Shown here: positions 14,859 to 23,537 of the stretch, one piece after another
How the letters are laid out: the number at the start of each line of letters is the position of its first letter
Position numbering within the stretch: the first letter of the stretch is position 1
Assembly (NCBI RefSeq): GCF_015040615.1
Contig: NZ_CP060402.1
Span: 2,852,001-2,916,000 of the forward strand
DNA: 64,000 bases
Reading direction: 5' to 3'
Source: Microbacterium sp. YJN-G
Lineage (GTDB): Bacteria; Actinomycetota; Actinomycetes; Actinomycetales; Microbacteriaceae
Program-made: the position numbers and the translations under genes
Notes under the pieces: generated by a model
The model's input: the letters and a program-made list of their open reading frames with translations, nothing else
Told to the model about the DNA's origin: nothing
Database searches by the model: none

Positions 14859-15757
14859 GCGCCGTACACGGGCTCGGGGACTGCGCCCTCTTCGATCAGC
14901 CCGCGCACCGCGTCGCCGACATCCTCGGCGTTCCAGCGGCGCTCGAGCACCCGGCGCGGGCCGTGCCGCCATCCTTCCTCGAGGCAGATCGACCCGCCCT
15001 CGACCTCGAGCACGCGTCCGGTGATCGAGCAGTCCGCGCTGGCCAGCCACGCCACCACGGGCGAGACGTTGCCAGGGTCCATGCGGTCGAAGCCGTCGGC
15101 CGGGGCGGCCATCGCGTCAGCGAAGGGCCCCTCGGTCATGCGGGTGCGCGCCGAGGGCGCGATGGCGTTCACGGCGACGCCGTAGCGGCCGAGCTCCTGC
15201 GCGGCGACGAGCGTCAGCGAGGCGATGCCGCCCTTGGCCGCGGAGTACGCGGCCTGCCCGACACTGCCCTGCAGCCCCGCCCCGGATGAGGTGTTGATCA
15301 CGCGGGCGACCGGCACGCGCCCTTCCTTCGCCTCGGTGCGCCAGTGCGCGGCAGCGTGCCGCAGCGGAGCGAAGTGACCCTTGAGGTGCACGCGCAGCAC
15401 CGCATCCCACTCGTCCTCCTCGGCGTTGACGAGCATGCGATCGCGTACGAAGCCGGCGTTGTTGACGAGGATGTCGAGCCGCCCGAACGCGTCGATGGCC
15501 TGGGCGATCATCTCTCCGGCCTGGGCGAAGTCGGCCACGTCGGCGCCGTTCGCGACCGCCTCGCCGCCGAGATCGCGGATGGCCTGGACGACTTCGTGGG
15601 CGGGCCCGTCCGAGATGCCGTCTCCGCCGAGCGTGGTGCCCAGATCGTTGACGACCACCTTGGCGCCCTGACGGGCGAGCTCCAGGGCGTGCTCACGGCC
15701 CAGCCCACGGCCGCCGCCCGTGACGACGGCGACGCGGCCTGCGAGGATTCCGCTCAT
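14855..15757 (-). CDS. SDR, (3R)-hydroxyacyl-CoA dehydrogenase type
   Basis: 300-residue SDR. The cofactor motif TGGGRGLG (12-19) is followed by VVNDLGTTLGGDG, a signature of the peroxisomal multifunctional enzyme/17-beta-HSD4 dehydrogenases. Further marks are NNAG, the Ser in INTSSGAG, and YSAAK. It oxidises a 3-hydroxyacyl-CoA to the 3-ketoacyl-CoA with NAD. It resembles the SDR Rv3548c of the mycobacterial KstR2 regulon as I remember it. First gene of the leftward operon with a MaoC-like hydratase, divergent from echA20 across two operator-like sites. ATG at 15757 follows GGAGAG. Confidence 0.82.
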   Translation of the reverse strand: MSGILAGRVAVVTGGGRGLGREHALELARQGAKVVVNDLGTTLGGDGISDGPAHEVVQAIRDLGGEAVANGADVADFAQAGEMIAQAIDAFGRLDILVNNAGFVRDRMLVNAEEDEWDAVLRVHLKGHFAPLRHAAAHWRTEAKEGRVPVARVINTSSGAGLQGSVGQAAYSAAKGGIASLTLVAAQELGRYGVAVNAIAPSARTRMTEGPFADAMAAPADGFDRMDPGNVSPVVAWLASADCSITGRVLEVEGGSICLEEGWRHGPRRVLERRWNAEDVGDAVRGLIEEGAVPEPVYGA

Positions 15758-15816
15758 TCGACTCTCCTTCGAGACTTCGCGCTCTGGCGCGGGGAAACGT
15801 GCTCCCCACGCTACCA

Positions 15817-15830
15817 ACCAAGCAATTGCT
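15817..15830. promoter_or_regulatory. KstR2-type operator 2
   Basis: ACCAAGCAATTGCT, one mismatch to AnCAAGnnCTTGnT. It lies in the 18-base spacer upstream of a leftward TAGCGT -10 box (complement of 15808..15813) driving the SDR/MaoC operon. Confidence 0.7.
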
Positions 15831-15861
15831 AGGGCAACTCTGATGTGTCACTATTGTCGAT

Positions 15862-15875
15862 ACCAAGCAAGTGCT
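15862..15875. promoter_or_regulatory. KstR2-type operator 3
   Basis: ACCAAGCAAGTGCT, two mismatches. It runs into TAGGGT, a likely rightward -10 box for echA20-ipdABC. Operators 2 and 3 are 45 bases apart, one per divergent promoter. Confidence 0.65.
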
Positions 15876-15910
15876 AGGGTGACGAGCAAACGTTAGGTCA
15901 GGTGTCGACG

Positions 15911-16669
15911 ATGTCGCTTTCCTCCACCGTGCGGTCCAATGGCGTCCGCATCATCACGATGGATTATCCGCCCGTCAACGCCCTGCCCGTGCAGGGCTGG
16001 TTCGATGTCGCGGATGCCATGCGCGAGGCGACAGCGGATGCCGCCACCCGCGTCGTGCTGCTGCGCGCCGAGGGTCGCGGATTCAACGCGGGCGTCGACA
16101 TCAAGGAGATGCAGCGCATCGAGGGCTTCTCGGGGATCCTCGGCGCGAACCGCGGATGCTACGAGGCGTTCAAGGCGATCTACGAATGCGCCGTCCCCGT
16201 CGTCGCCGCCGTCAACGGACACTGCCTGGGCGGCGGTGTCGGCCTGGTCGGCAACAGCGACGTGATCATCGCCGACGAGGACGCCTACTTCGGCGTGCCC
16301 GAGGTCGACCGCGGAGCGCTGGGCGCCGCGACCCACCTCTCGCGCCTGGTCCCCCCGCACCTGCTCCGCTCGATGTACTACACCAGCCGCACGATCACCG
16401 CCTCCCGGCTGCACGAACTGGGATCGGTGGATGCCGTCGTCCCGCGCGCCGAGCTCGACGACACCGCACTCGCCTTCGCCGATGAGATCGCCCTGAAGGA
16501 CCCCCGCGTCATCCGCGCCGCCAAGGAGGCGCTGAACGGCATCGACCCGGTCGACGTGAACCGCAGCTACCGCTTCGAGCAGGGCTTCACGTTCGAGCTG
16601 AACCTCGCCGGCGTCGCCGACGAGCACCGCGACGAGTTCGTCGCGACCGGAGGGAACCTGGAGACGTGA
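15911..16669 (+). CDS. echA20: EchA20-like ring-opening enoyl-CoA hydratase-family hydrolase
   Basis: 252-residue crotonase-fold protein. In mycobacterial steroid catabolism EchA20 hydrolytically opens ring D of the HIP-derived CoA ester HIEC-CoA. Characteristic stretches shared with it are DYPPVNALP, GRGFNAGVDIKEMQR, ANRGCYEAF, NGHCLGGGVGLVGNSDVI, RGALGAATHLSRLVP and ELNLAGVADEHRDEFV. The oxyanion-hole Gly residues are in these blocks. ATG at 15911 is preferred over GTG at 15902 because AGGTCAGGTG is then correctly spaced. It heads an operon echA20-ipdA-ipdB-ipdC-SDR joined by GTGA/ATGA overlaps, the same order as Rv3550 to Rv3553. Confidence 0.88.
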   Translation: MSLSSTVRSNGVRIITMDYPPVNALPVQGWFDVADAMREATADAATRVVLLRAEGRGFNAGVDIKEMQRIEGFSGILGANRGCYEAFKAIYECAVPVVAAVNGHCLGGGVGLVGNSDVIIADEDAYFGVPEVDRGALGAATHLSRLVPPHLLRSMYYTSRTITASRLHELGSVDAVVPRAELDDTALAFADEIALKDPRVIRAAKEALNGIDPVDVNRSYRFEQGFTFELNLAGVADEHRDEFVATGGNLET

Positions 16670-17532
16670 CCGCGATGCCGGGGATCATCGACGACCCCGC
16701 CGAGCTGATCCGCGACGGGATGACCATCGGGATCGGTGGCTGGGGCTCGCGCCGCAAGCCGATGTCACTCGTGCGCGCGATCGTGCGCTCGGGCGCACGC
16801 GACCTCACCGTGGTCAGCTTCGGCGGCCCCGACGTCGGCATCCTGTGCGCCACCGGCCAGGCCGCCGAGATCGTGCACGGCTTCGTCTCGCTCGACTCGA
16901 TCGCGATCGATCCGCACTTCGCCGCGGCGAGGCAGGAGGGTCGGGTGCGCAGCGTCGAGCTCGACGAGGCGATGCTCGTCGCCGGCCTACGCGCCGCCTC
17001 GCGGCGACTGCCGTTCGAGGTCACCCGGTCGGGTCTCGGATCGGATGCCGTGGATCGCAACCCCGGTATCCGCACGATCACCTCTCCGTACGAGGACGGC
17101 GAGACGCTCGTGGCGATGCCCGCGATCCCCCTCGACCTGGCACTGCTGCACCTGGACCGCGCCGACCAGGCCGGCACCGCGGTGTGCCTGGGCCCCGACC
17201 TGTTCTTCGACGACCTCTTCGCCGGCGCCGCGGCCAGGACCGTCGTCAGCGTGGAGCGCGTCGTGGCCACCGGCGAGCTGTTCGAGGGCGCGACGCACAC
17301 GGCATCCGCCCTGAACCCCACCCTGACCGACTGGGTCGTCGAGGCGCCCGGCGGGGCGGGCTTCACCGCGCATCCGCCGCACCATCCGCGTGATGAGGCG
17401 CTGCAGCGCCGATACGCCGCATCCGCCGCCGATGCCGCCGCGTGGCGGGAGTTCGCCGAGCGTTTCGTCGCCGTCGATGATGACCGCTACCGCGACGCGG
17501 TGTCGCGCTTCCACGCCGAGGAGGCGTCATGA
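16666..17532 (+). CDS. ipdA: IpdA-like subunit of ring-cleaving CoA hydrolase, copy 1
   Basis: 288 residues of the cysteine-less class I CoA-transferase-like family. IpdAB opens ring C of the steroid remnant COCHEA-CoA in mycobacteria. Hallmarks: GMTIGIGGWGSRRKPMSLVR (residues ~20-39), FGGPDVGILC, HGFVSLDS, ELDEAMLVAGLRAASRRLPF and PGGAGFT. The acidic ELDEAM segment aligns with EYDEGM of copy 2, the area of the Glu reported as essential in IpdA. Divergence from mycobacterial IpdA is clearly greater than for copy 2 (no SDKR start, LLHLDRADQAGTAVCLGPDL for the NRADAQGN region), so substrate may differ. GTG start overlaps the echA20 stop; ATG at 16675 is an alternative. Confidence 0.82.
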   Translation: MTAMPGIIDDPAELIRDGMTIGIGGWGSRRKPMSLVRAIVRSGARDLTVVSFGGPDVGILCATGQAAEIVHGFVSLDSIAIDPHFAAARQEGRVRSVELDEAMLVAGLRAASRRLPFEVTRSGLGSDAVDRNPGIRTITSPYEDGETLVAMPAIPLDLALLHLDRADQAGTAVCLGPDLFFDDLFAGAAARTVVSVERVVATGELFEGATHTASALNPTLTDWVVEAPGGAGFTAHPPHHPRDEALQRRYAASAADAAAWREFAERFVAVDDDRYRDAVSRFHAEEAS

Positions 17533-18284
17533 CCTCCCCCGCCACCCGTGCCGAGGTCGCGGCGACCGCCTGCGGCGACCTGTTCCGCGGCAGCGGCCGC
17601 ATCCTCGCCGGCCCGATCGGCGTCATCCCGTCGATCGGCGCGCGCCTGGCCAAGCTGACCCACTCCCCGCAGCTGCTGCTCAGCGACGGCGAGGCGACCA
17701 TCTTCGCCGACGTGCCGCCGGTGGGCGAACCATTCGAGCGGGTGCAGGCGCCGTTTCCCTACCGCGACCTGTTCGAGCTGATCGCACGCGGGGGCCGGCA
17801 TGTCGTGATGGGTGCCGCGCAGATCGACCGGCACGGCAACCAGAACCTGTCCGCGATCGGCGACCGCGACCGGCCCATCCGCCAGCTGCTCGGGGCTCGG
17901 GCCGCCGCCACCAACACCCTCAGCCACGCCACCAGCTACTGGATCGCCCGGCACAGTCCCCGCGTGTTCGTGGAGCACGTCGACGTGGTCACGGGCGTCG
18001 GCCCCGCCAGGGCGCGGGCTGCGGGCGCCGACCGCCTGCAGGACCTGCGCCGCATCGTCACCGATCTGGGCGTGCTCGGCTTCGACGGGCCCGGCGGCAC
18101 CGTGTCGCTCATCAGCCGGCATCCCGGGGTGAGCGTGGACGACATCGTCCGCGCCACCGGCTTCGCCCTGCACATCGCCGGCGACGTGCCCGAGACGCGC
18201 ACGCCGGACGAGTCCGAGCTCATCCTCATCCGCGAGCGGATCGACCCGCATCGCCTCCGAGACCGAGAGGTTCCCACGTCATGA
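17529..18284 (+). CDS. ipdB: IpdB-like subunit of ring-cleaving CoA hydrolase, copy 1
   Basis: 251-residue beta subunit partnered with the preceding gene (ATGA overlap). Family marks: GARLAKLTHSPQLLLSDGEA, RGGRHVVMGAAQIDRHGNQN, SYWIARHSPRVFVEHVDVVT and the C-terminal ELILIRERIDPHRLRDRE. The mycobacterial IpdB partner ends in a nearly identical tail. The region corresponding to RGAPGNT of copy 2 reads ARAAATNT here, one of several active-site-proximal differences between the two pairs. Confidence 0.82.
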   Translation: MTSPATRAEVAATACGDLFRGSGRILAGPIGVIPSIGARLAKLTHSPQLLLSDGEATIFADVPPVGEPFERVQAPFPYRDLFELIARGGRHVVMGAAQIDRHGNQNLSAIGDRDRPIRQLLGARAAATNTLSHATSYWIARHSPRVFVEHVDVVTGVGPARARAAGADRLQDLRRIVTDLGVLGFDGPGGTVSLISRHPGVSVDDIVRATGFALHIAGDVPETRTPDESELILIRERIDPHRLRDREVPTS

Positions 18285-19402
18285 CCACTCCGCCGATCAT
18301 CTCCACCGCGCTGACCCGGCTGACCGGCGTCAGCCACCCCATCGTGCAGACCGGCATGGGCTGGGTCGCCGGCGCCCGGCTGGTCAGCGCCAGCGCCGAG
18401 GCAGGTGCGCTGGGCCTGCTCGCCTCGGCCACGATGACGCACGCCGAGCTCGAGCAGCAGATCATCGAGGTCAAGGAGCGCACCGACAAGCCGTTCGGCG
18501 TGAACCTGCGCGCAGATGCGGGCGATGCCGCCGAGCGCGTCGACCTGCTGATCCGGCACGGGGTGAAGGTCGCCAGCTTCGCACTCGCCCCTCGCCGCGA
18601 GCTGATCGCCCGGCTCAAGGATGCGGGCATCGTCGTCATCCCCTCCATCGGCGCCGTGCGACATGCCGAGAAGGTCGCAGAGTGGGGCGCCGACGCCGTC
18701 ATGGTGCAGGGCGGTGAGGGCGGCGGGCACACCGGCGCGGTGCCGACCTCCATCCTGCTGCCGTCGGTCGTCTCGGCCGTCGACATCCCCGTCATCGCCG
18801 CAGGTGGCTTCCACGACGGCCGCGGGCTCGCCGCCGCGCTGGCGTACGGCGCGGTCGGGGTCGGCATGGGCACGCGCTTCCTGCTCACCAGCGACAGCGC
18901 CGTTCCCGAGCAGATCAAGCAGCGCTACCTCGGCTTCGGGCTGGACGGCACGGTGGTCACCACCCGCGCCGACGGGATGCCGCACCGGCTGCTGCGCACC
19001 GACTTCGTCAACGGCCTCGAGCAGGGCTCGGGTCTCGCACAGCTGCTGCCGACCCTGCGGCGCACTCTGGCGTTCAAGCGCATGTCCGGCCAGAGCTGGC
19101 CGGCACTGGTGCGCGACGCGATCGCCATGAAGCGCGCCTCGGGCCGCAGCTGGCTGCAGATGTCGCAGGCGGCCAACACGCCGATGCTGCTGAAGGCAGG
19201 GCTCGTCGACGGCGACGTCGAGGCGGGGATGCTTGCCGCCGGCCAGGTGGTGGGGCTGATCGACGACCTGCCCAGCTGCGAGGAGCTGGTCGACCGCGTC
19301 GTCCGCGACGCCGCCGCCCACCTGCGCGCCGCTGCGGCGCAGGTGATCGAGCCGACCGAAGGAGCATCCGATGACATCGCACACGCCTCAGGCACCCGCT
19401 GA
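18281..19402 (+). CDS. ipdC: IpdC-like flavin-dependent reductase (nitronate monooxygenase family)
   Basis: 373-residue FMN-binding TIM barrel of the nitronate-monooxygenase/2-nitropropane-dioxygenase family. In the HIP pathway IpdC acts as a flavoprotein oxidoreductase on the 5-hydroxylated bicyclic CoA ester before ring opening. FMN-binding stretches are VQTGMGWVAGARLVSA, VMVQGGEGGGHTGAVPTSIL and IAAGGFHDGRGLAAALAYGA with GMGTRFL. Position after ipdAB (ATGA overlap) matches Rv3551-Rv3553. The long C-terminal third (residues ~260-373) is helical and typical of IpdC. The 3' end overlaps the next gene by 32 bases. Confidence 0.85.
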   Translation: MTTPPIISTALTRLTGVSHPIVQTGMGWVAGARLVSASAEAGALGLLASATMTHAELEQQIIEVKERTDKPFGVNLRADAGDAAERVDLLIRHGVKVASFALAPRRELIARLKDAGIVVIPSIGAVRHAEKVAEWGADAVMVQGGEGGGHTGAVPTSILLPSVVSAVDIPVIAAGGFHDGRGLAAALAYGAVGVGMGTRFLLTSDSAVPEQIKQRYLGFGLDGTVVTTRADGMPHRLLRTDFVNGLEQGSGLAQLLPTLRRTLAFKRMSGQSWPALVRDAIAMKRASGRSWLQMSQAANTPMLLKAGLVDGDVEAGMLAAGQVVGLIDDLPSCEELVDRVVRDAAAHLRAAAAQVIEPTEGASDDIAHASGTR

Positions 19403-20258
19403 GCCGAACCAGACCGCTGAGCCGGACCACGCCGCTGCCTTCGGCGGGCGGCTGGCCGTGATCACCGGCGCCGGCGGCGGGATCGGCGCGGGCCTGGCCC
19501 GCCGGGCCGCGGCCCTGGGCATGCGGGTGGTCGTGGCCGACATCGACGAGGATGCCGCCGCGGCGGTGGCCGGCGCGCTGCGCGCGGACGGCGCCGAGGC
19601 CTGGGCCGAGCACGTGGACGTGCGCGATCCGGATGCCGTGGAGCGGCTCGCCGAGAACGCCTTCGCGCGGGGCCCCGTGGGACTGCTCATCGGCAACGCC
19701 GGGGTCGAGCACGTCGGCTACGCCTGGGACACGTCGCCGGGGAGCTGGCGGCGCACCTGGGAGGTCAATGTCAGCGGCGTCTTCCACGGCATCCGCTCGT
19801 TCGTCCCCCGCATGATCGCCGCCGGGGCGCCGGCCCGCATCTGGAACGTCGCCTCGATCGGCGCGGTGAGCGGGATGCCGATGCAAGCGGCCTACATCGC
19901 CACCAAGCACGCCGTGCTCGGACTGACCGAGTCGCTGCGCATGGATGTGGAGCAGGCCGGGCATCCGATCGAGGTCGCGGCGGTGCTCCCCGCCCCCGTC
20001 GCCTCGCGGATCTTCGACGACGCCGAGCTGACCGCCGAGGGCGATGCCGCCGGCGCCGAACGGGTGCGGGCGATGATGTCCGAGCTGCTGCGCGATGCGC
20101 AGACGCCGGACGATGCCGCCCGCGAGATCTTCCGCCAGGGTGCCGCGGGGCAGTTCTACATCCTGCCTGACGAGGAGTTCGGGATCGCGCGCTTCGATGT
20201 GCGCGCCGGTCGGCTGCAACGACGTGAGGCACCTGCGGCGGCCCGCCGCGCTGACTGA
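19371..20258 (+). CDS. SDR family oxidoreductase
   Basis: 295 residues, classical SDR: TGAGGGIGAG (cofactor), VVADID selecting NAD(H), GNAG, the Ser of ASIGAVSG and the active-site YIATK. The N-terminal ~22 residues are a disordered extension. A strong GAAGGAG ribosome binding site lies inside the ipdC end, ten bases before the ATG, which supports this start despite the 32-base overlap. Last gene of the echA20 operon; a hydroxy/keto interconversion on a ring or side-chain intermediate is inferred. The hairpin at 20266..20294 follows. Confidence 0.82.
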   Translation: MTSHTPQAPAEPNQTAEPDHAAAFGGRLAVITGAGGGIGAGLARRAAALGMRVVVADIDEDAAAAVAGALRADGAEAWAEHVDVRDPDAVERLAENAFARGPVGLLIGNAGVEHVGYAWDTSPGSWRRTWEVNVSGVFHGIRSFVPRMIAAGAPARIWNVASIGAVSGMPMQAAYIATKHAVLGLTESLRMDVEQAGHPIEVAAVLPAPVASRIFDDAELTAEGDAAGAERVRAMMSELLRDAQTPDDAAREIFRQGAAGQFYILPDEEFGIARFDVRAGRLQRREAPAAARRAD

Positions 20259-20265
20259 CGCAGTG

Positions 20266-20294
20266 GATCCCGGGGCCGCACGCGCCCCGGGATC
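20266..20294. terminator. Bidirectional terminator hairpin
   Basis: Perfect 11-bp stem (GATCCCGGGGC / GCCCCGGGATC) with a 7-base loop between the ends of the convergent genes at 19371..20258 and 20301..21452. Confidence 0.7.
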
Positions 20295-20300
20295 GTGCTG

Positions 20301-21452
20301 TCAGAGCCGCTCGATGATCGTCACGTTCGCGACGCCGCCGCCCTCGCACATGGTCTGCAGCCCGTAGCGGCCGCCGGTACGCTCGAGCTCGTTGAGCAGC
20401 GTGGTCATCAGGCGCGTGCCGGTGGCCCCGATGGGGTGGCCGAGGGCGATGCCGCCGCCGTTGACGTTGACCTTCTCGTGCGGCGCTCCGGTCTCCTTCA
20501 TCCAGGCCAGCACGACCGGTGCGAACGCCTCGTTGACCTCGAACAGGTCGATGTCGTCGATGCTCATGCCGGTGCGCTCGAGTGCGTGGGCGGTGGCCGG
20601 GATCGGCGCGGTGAGCATGAACACGGGGCTGTCGCCTCGTACCGACAGGTGGTGGATGCGCGCCCGCGGGGTGAGACCGTGCTCGGCGACCGCGCGCTCG
20701 CTCGCGATGAGCATGGCGCTGGAGGCGTCGCTGATCTGCGAGGCCACGGCGGCGGTGATGCGGCCGCCCTCGGTCAGCGTCTGCAGTGCGGCCATGCGCT
20801 CGAGCGAGGTGTCGCGGCGCACCCCCTCGTCCTGTGTGAGGCCGTTCAGCGGTGCGATCTCGTTCGCGAAGCGCCCCTCGTCCTGGGCGCGCGCCGCGCG
20901 CTGGTGGCTCTCCAGGGCGAACCGCTCCATCTCCTCGCGGGTGATGTCCCACTTCTCGGCGATCATCTCGGCGCCGACGAACTGCGAGATCTCCTGCCCC
21001 GGGTAGCGGGCCTGCCAGCCGGGCGACTCCGCGAACGGCGTCGTGAATCCGTAGGCCTCGCCCGCGCTCATCGCCGACGAGATCGGCAGCTGCGACATGT
21101 TCTGCAGCCCGCCCGCGATCACCAGGTCGTTGGTGCCGCTCATCACGGCCTGCGCGGCGAAGTGCACCGCCTGCTGGCTCGAGCCGCACTGACGGTCGAT
21201 CGTCACACCCGGGACGTGCTCGGGGAAGCCGGCGACCAGTGCGGCCGAGCGGCCGACGTTGCCCGCCTGGCCGCCGATCGTGTCGGTCGCGCCGATGATC
21301 ACGTCGTCGATGGCACCGGGGTCGATCCCCACGCGGTCGACGAGCGAACGCAGGCTGTGCGCCCCGAGGTCGGCGGGGTGGATGCCCGACAGCGATCCGC
21401 CGCGCTTGCCGACCGGCGAGCGGACGGCGTCGACGATGTATGCCTCTGCCAT
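20301..21452 (-). CDS. fadA6: FadA6-like acetyl-CoA acyltransferase (thiolase)
   Basis: 383-residue thiolase. FadA6 carries out the last thiolytic cleavage of the opened steroid C/D-ring product. The nucleophile is Cys89 in TIDRQCGSSQQ; His339 in GHPIGATG and Cys369 in MCEGGG complete the active site. Stretches shared with Rv3556c, as I recall it, include VGKRGGSLSGIHP, GGQAGN, MSQLPISSAMS, QEISQFVGAEMIAEKWDITR and ASQISD. Last gene of a leftward operon fadE30-ipdF-fadA6 driven from operator 4, with a 20-base gap to ipdF. ATG at 21452. Confidence 0.88.
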   Translation of the reverse strand: MAEAYIVDAVRSPVGKRGGSLSGIHPADLGAHSLRSLVDRVGIDPGAIDDVIIGATDTIGGQAGNVGRSAALVAGFPEHVPGVTIDRQCGSSQQAVHFAAQAVMSGTNDLVIAGGLQNMSQLPISSAMSAGEAYGFTTPFAESPGWQARYPGQEISQFVGAEMIAEKWDITREEMERFALESHQRAARAQDEGRFANEIAPLNGLTQDEGVRRDTSLERMAALQTLTEGGRITAAVASQISDASSAMLIASERAVAEHGLTPRARIHHLSVRGDSPVFMLTAPIPATAHALERTGMSIDDIDLFEVNEAFAPVVLAWMKETGAPHEKVNVNGGGIALGHPIGATGTRLMTTLLNELERTGGRYGLQTMCEGGGVANVTIIERL

Positions 21453-21472
21453 GTTCTTCCTTCTCTCTGTCT

Positions 21473-22264
21473 TCACGCGTGCTGGCTGCTGACGGACACG
21501 ACCTCGCCGGTCATGTACGACGAGTATGCGCTGGCGAGGAAGACCATCACGTTCGCGATCTCCCAGGGTTCGGCGGCGCGGCCGAACGCCTCTCGGGCCT
21601 TGAGCTGGTCGAGCAGCTCGGGGGTGGTCACCTTCTCGAGGAACGGGTGCATGGCAAGACTCGGCGAGACGGCGTTGACGCGGATGCCGTGCGGCGCGAG
21701 GTCCATCGCCGCGCTGCGCGTGAGCGCCATGACACCGGCCTTGGCCGCCGCGTAGTGCGCCTGCTCGACCTGCGCGCGCCAGCCGATCACGGAGGCGTTG
21801 TTGACGATCACGCCCGGCGTGCCGGCTGCCACCATGCGGTTGCCGACCGCGCGGATGCAGCGGAAGGTGCCGGTCAGCGTGATGTCGAGCACCCGCGACC
21901 ACTCCTCGTCGGTCATGCTCAGGATCGACGCCGAGCCACCCAGGCCCGCGTTGTTGATCATGACGTCGATCGGCCCGTGCTCCTCGGCGGCATCCAGCAG
22001 CTCGGTGATCTGCTCCTCGCGGGTGACATCGCAGACGACCGAGCGCACCCGGTCGGCGCCGAAGCGCTCGGCGAGCCGGCTCTCGGCCTCGGCGAGGCGC
22101 CCGGCGTGGGTGTCGCCGAGCACGACGAGGGCCGCACCCTCCTCGAGGAACTTCTGCACGGTGGCCGAGCCGATGCCGGCGCCCGCGGCGGCGGTGATGA
22201 CCACGCGCCTGCCCTCGAGCAGGCCGTGACCGGGGACGTAGTCGGGTGCGGTGCGTGCGTTCAT
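21473..22264 (-). CDS. ipdF: IpdF-like SDR (5-hydroxy-HIP-CoA dehydrogenase type)
   Basis: 263-residue SDR: TAAAGAGIGS (a TGxxxGxG variant), NNAGLGG, the Ser in NNASVIGW and the catalytic pair in HYAAAK. IpdF oxidises/reduces the 5-hydroxyl of HIP-type CoA esters. Stretches such as IVNNASVIGWRAQ, LEKVTTPELLD, EAFGRAAEPWE and SSYMTGEVVSVSSQ match my recollection of Rv3559c closely. Its ATG overlaps the stop of fadE30 (ATGA), as expected for tightly coupled pathway genes. Confidence 0.83.
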   Translation of the reverse strand: MNARTAPDYVPGHGLLEGRRVVITAAAGAGIGSATVQKFLEEGAALVVLGDTHAGRLAEAESRLAERFGADRVRSVVCDVTREEQITELLDAAEEHGPIDVMINNAGLGGSASILSMTDEEWSRVLDITLTGTFRCIRAVGNRMVAAGTPGVIVNNASVIGWRAQVEQAHYAAAKAGVMALTRSAAMDLAPHGIRVNAVSPSLAMHPFLEKVTTPELLDQLKAREAFGRAAEPWEIANVMVFLASAYSSYMTGEVVSVSSQHA

Positions 22265-23430
22265 GGACGCGCCTCTCTGGGTAGGCCGAGGATGCGCTCG
22301 GCGATGACGTTGCGCTGGATCTCGTCGGAGCCGCCGTAGATGGTGTCGGCCCGGCTGAACAGGAACAGGGTCTGCAGGTCGTCGAGCAGGTACGGCTCAC
22401 CCGCGGTGAGCAGCCCCTGCGGTCCGCTGACCGCCATGGCCAGCTCGCCGAGCGAACGATGCCACTGCGACCAGAGCAGCTTCGTGACCGAGGCCGCGTG
22501 ACCCTGCTCGCCGCCGAGGTGGCGCAGGGCGTGCTGGCGGATGACCTCGAGGTCCATGTGCGCCTCGACAAGGCGGTCGCGCAGCAGTGGATCGTCGATC
22601 GCACCGGTGCGGTGCGCGGCGGCGATGACGGCATCGAGTTCACTGCGGAAGGCGATCTGCTGGGCGAGCGTGGAGACGCCGCGCTCGAAGCCGAGCGTGG
22701 CCATCGCGACGGCGAATCCGCCGCCCTCCGCGCCGACGACGAGCTCGGCATCGGTGCGCGCGTCGTCGAAGAACACCTCGTTGAACTCGCTTGTCGCGGT
22801 CAGCTGCAGGATGGGGCGGACCTCCACCCCGGGCTGATCCATCGGCACGAGCAGGTACGACAGGCCCTGATGCCGTGACGAGCCGGGAGTGGTACGCGCG
22901 ATGACGAAGCACCAGTCGGCGTGCTGGGCGAGCGAGGTCCACACCTTCTGGCCGTTGATGACCCACTGACCGTCCTGCAGCGCGGCCTTCGTCGAGACGG
23001 CCGCCAGGTCTGACCCGGCACCCGGCTCGGAGTAGCCCTGGCACCACAGCTCTTCGACCGCGACGATCCGCGGCAGGAAGCGCGCCTGCTGCTCCGGCGT
23101 GCCGTGTGCGATCAGCGTCGGTCCGAGCAGCTCCTCGCCGAGGTGGTTGACGCGGGCGGGCGCGTCGGCCCTGGCGTACTCCTCGTGGAAGATCACCTGC
23201 TGCGAGATGCTCAGCCCGCGGCCGCCGTGCTCCTTCGGCCAGGCGACGCAGGTCCACCCCGCGGCGGCCATGTGCCGGTTCCACTCCAGGCGTGCCTCGA
23301 AGTCCTCGTGCTCGCGGCCGGAGCCGCCGCGGCCGCGCAGCGCGGCGAAGCGGCCGGTGAGGTTCTGCTCCAGCCAGCCGCGGATCTCCGCGCGGAACAG
23401 CTCATCGGCGTCGAGCCCTGTCGCTTCCAT
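22261..23430 (-). CDS. fadE30: FadE30-like acyl-CoA dehydrogenase
   Basis: 389-residue FAD acyl-CoA dehydrogenase. FadE30 introduces the double bond into the propionyl side chain of HIP-CoA-type esters. Close matches to Rv3560c include GREHEDFEARLEWNRHMAAA, EEYARADAPARVNHLGEELL, QGYSEPGAGSDLA, GLSYLLVPMDQPGVEVRPI and TIYGGSDEIQRN. The position of the usual YEG glutamate is Gly, so the base is probably the Glu of GFERGVST, the isovaleryl-CoA dehydrogenase arrangement. First gene of the leftward operon, divergent from the enoyl-CoA hydratase gene across operator 4. ATG at 23430 follows GGAGGA. Confidence 0.87.
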   Translation of the reverse strand: MEATGLDADELFRAEIRGWLEQNLTGRFAALRGRGGSGREHEDFEARLEWNRHMAAAGWTCVAWPKEHGGRGLSISQQVIFHEEYARADAPARVNHLGEELLGPTLIAHGTPEQQARFLPRIVAVEELWCQGYSEPGAGSDLAAVSTKAALQDGQWVINGQKVWTSLAQHADWCFVIARTTPGSSRHQGLSYLLVPMDQPGVEVRPILQLTATSEFNEVFFDDARTDAELVVGAEGGGFAVAMATLGFERGVSTLAQQIAFRSELDAVIAAAHRTGAIDDPLLRDRLVEAHMDLEVIRQHALRHLGGEQGHAASVTKLLWSQWHRSLGELAMAVSGPQGLLTAGEPYLLDDLQTLFLFSRADTIYGGSDEIQRNVIAERILGLPREARP

Positions 23431-23486
23431 GTGTCCTCCTCGTCGAGACCGTGACCCGGATGCGTCCGTCACGTATAGTATCAACT

Positions 23487-23508
23487 AAACCAAGCGATTG
23501 TTTGGTTT
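23487..23508. promoter_or_regulatory. KstR2-type operator 4
   Basis: A 22-bp near-perfect palindrome; the core ACCAAGCGATTGTT has one mismatch to AnCAAGnnCTTGnT and the arms AAACCAA/TTGGTTT extend it. It separates fadE30 (-) from 23538 (+). TACTAT on the minus strand (23480..23475) may be the leftward -10 box. Confidence 0.75.
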
Positions 23509-23537
23509 AATGATTGCAGTTCAGGGAGGAGCCAGCG

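Noticed and set aside
17390..18280. N-terminal extension of IpdC across ipdB
   Set aside because: The extension reads ipdB in another frame and is Arg/Pro-rich; the ATG at 18281 with its ATGA overlap gives a normal IpdC.
16666..18284. Glutaconate CoA-transferase or 3-oxoacid CoA-transferase
   Set aside because: The fold is shared, but GWGSRRKPM, the missing catalytic CoA-transferase Glu motif and the echA20/ipdC context favour the IpdAB hydrolase group.
20301..22751. Apparent 816-residue protein joining the FadA6-like thiolase to upstream sequence
   Set aside because: Only the last 383 residues are thiolase; the rest is the out-of-frame reading of ipdF and fadE30.
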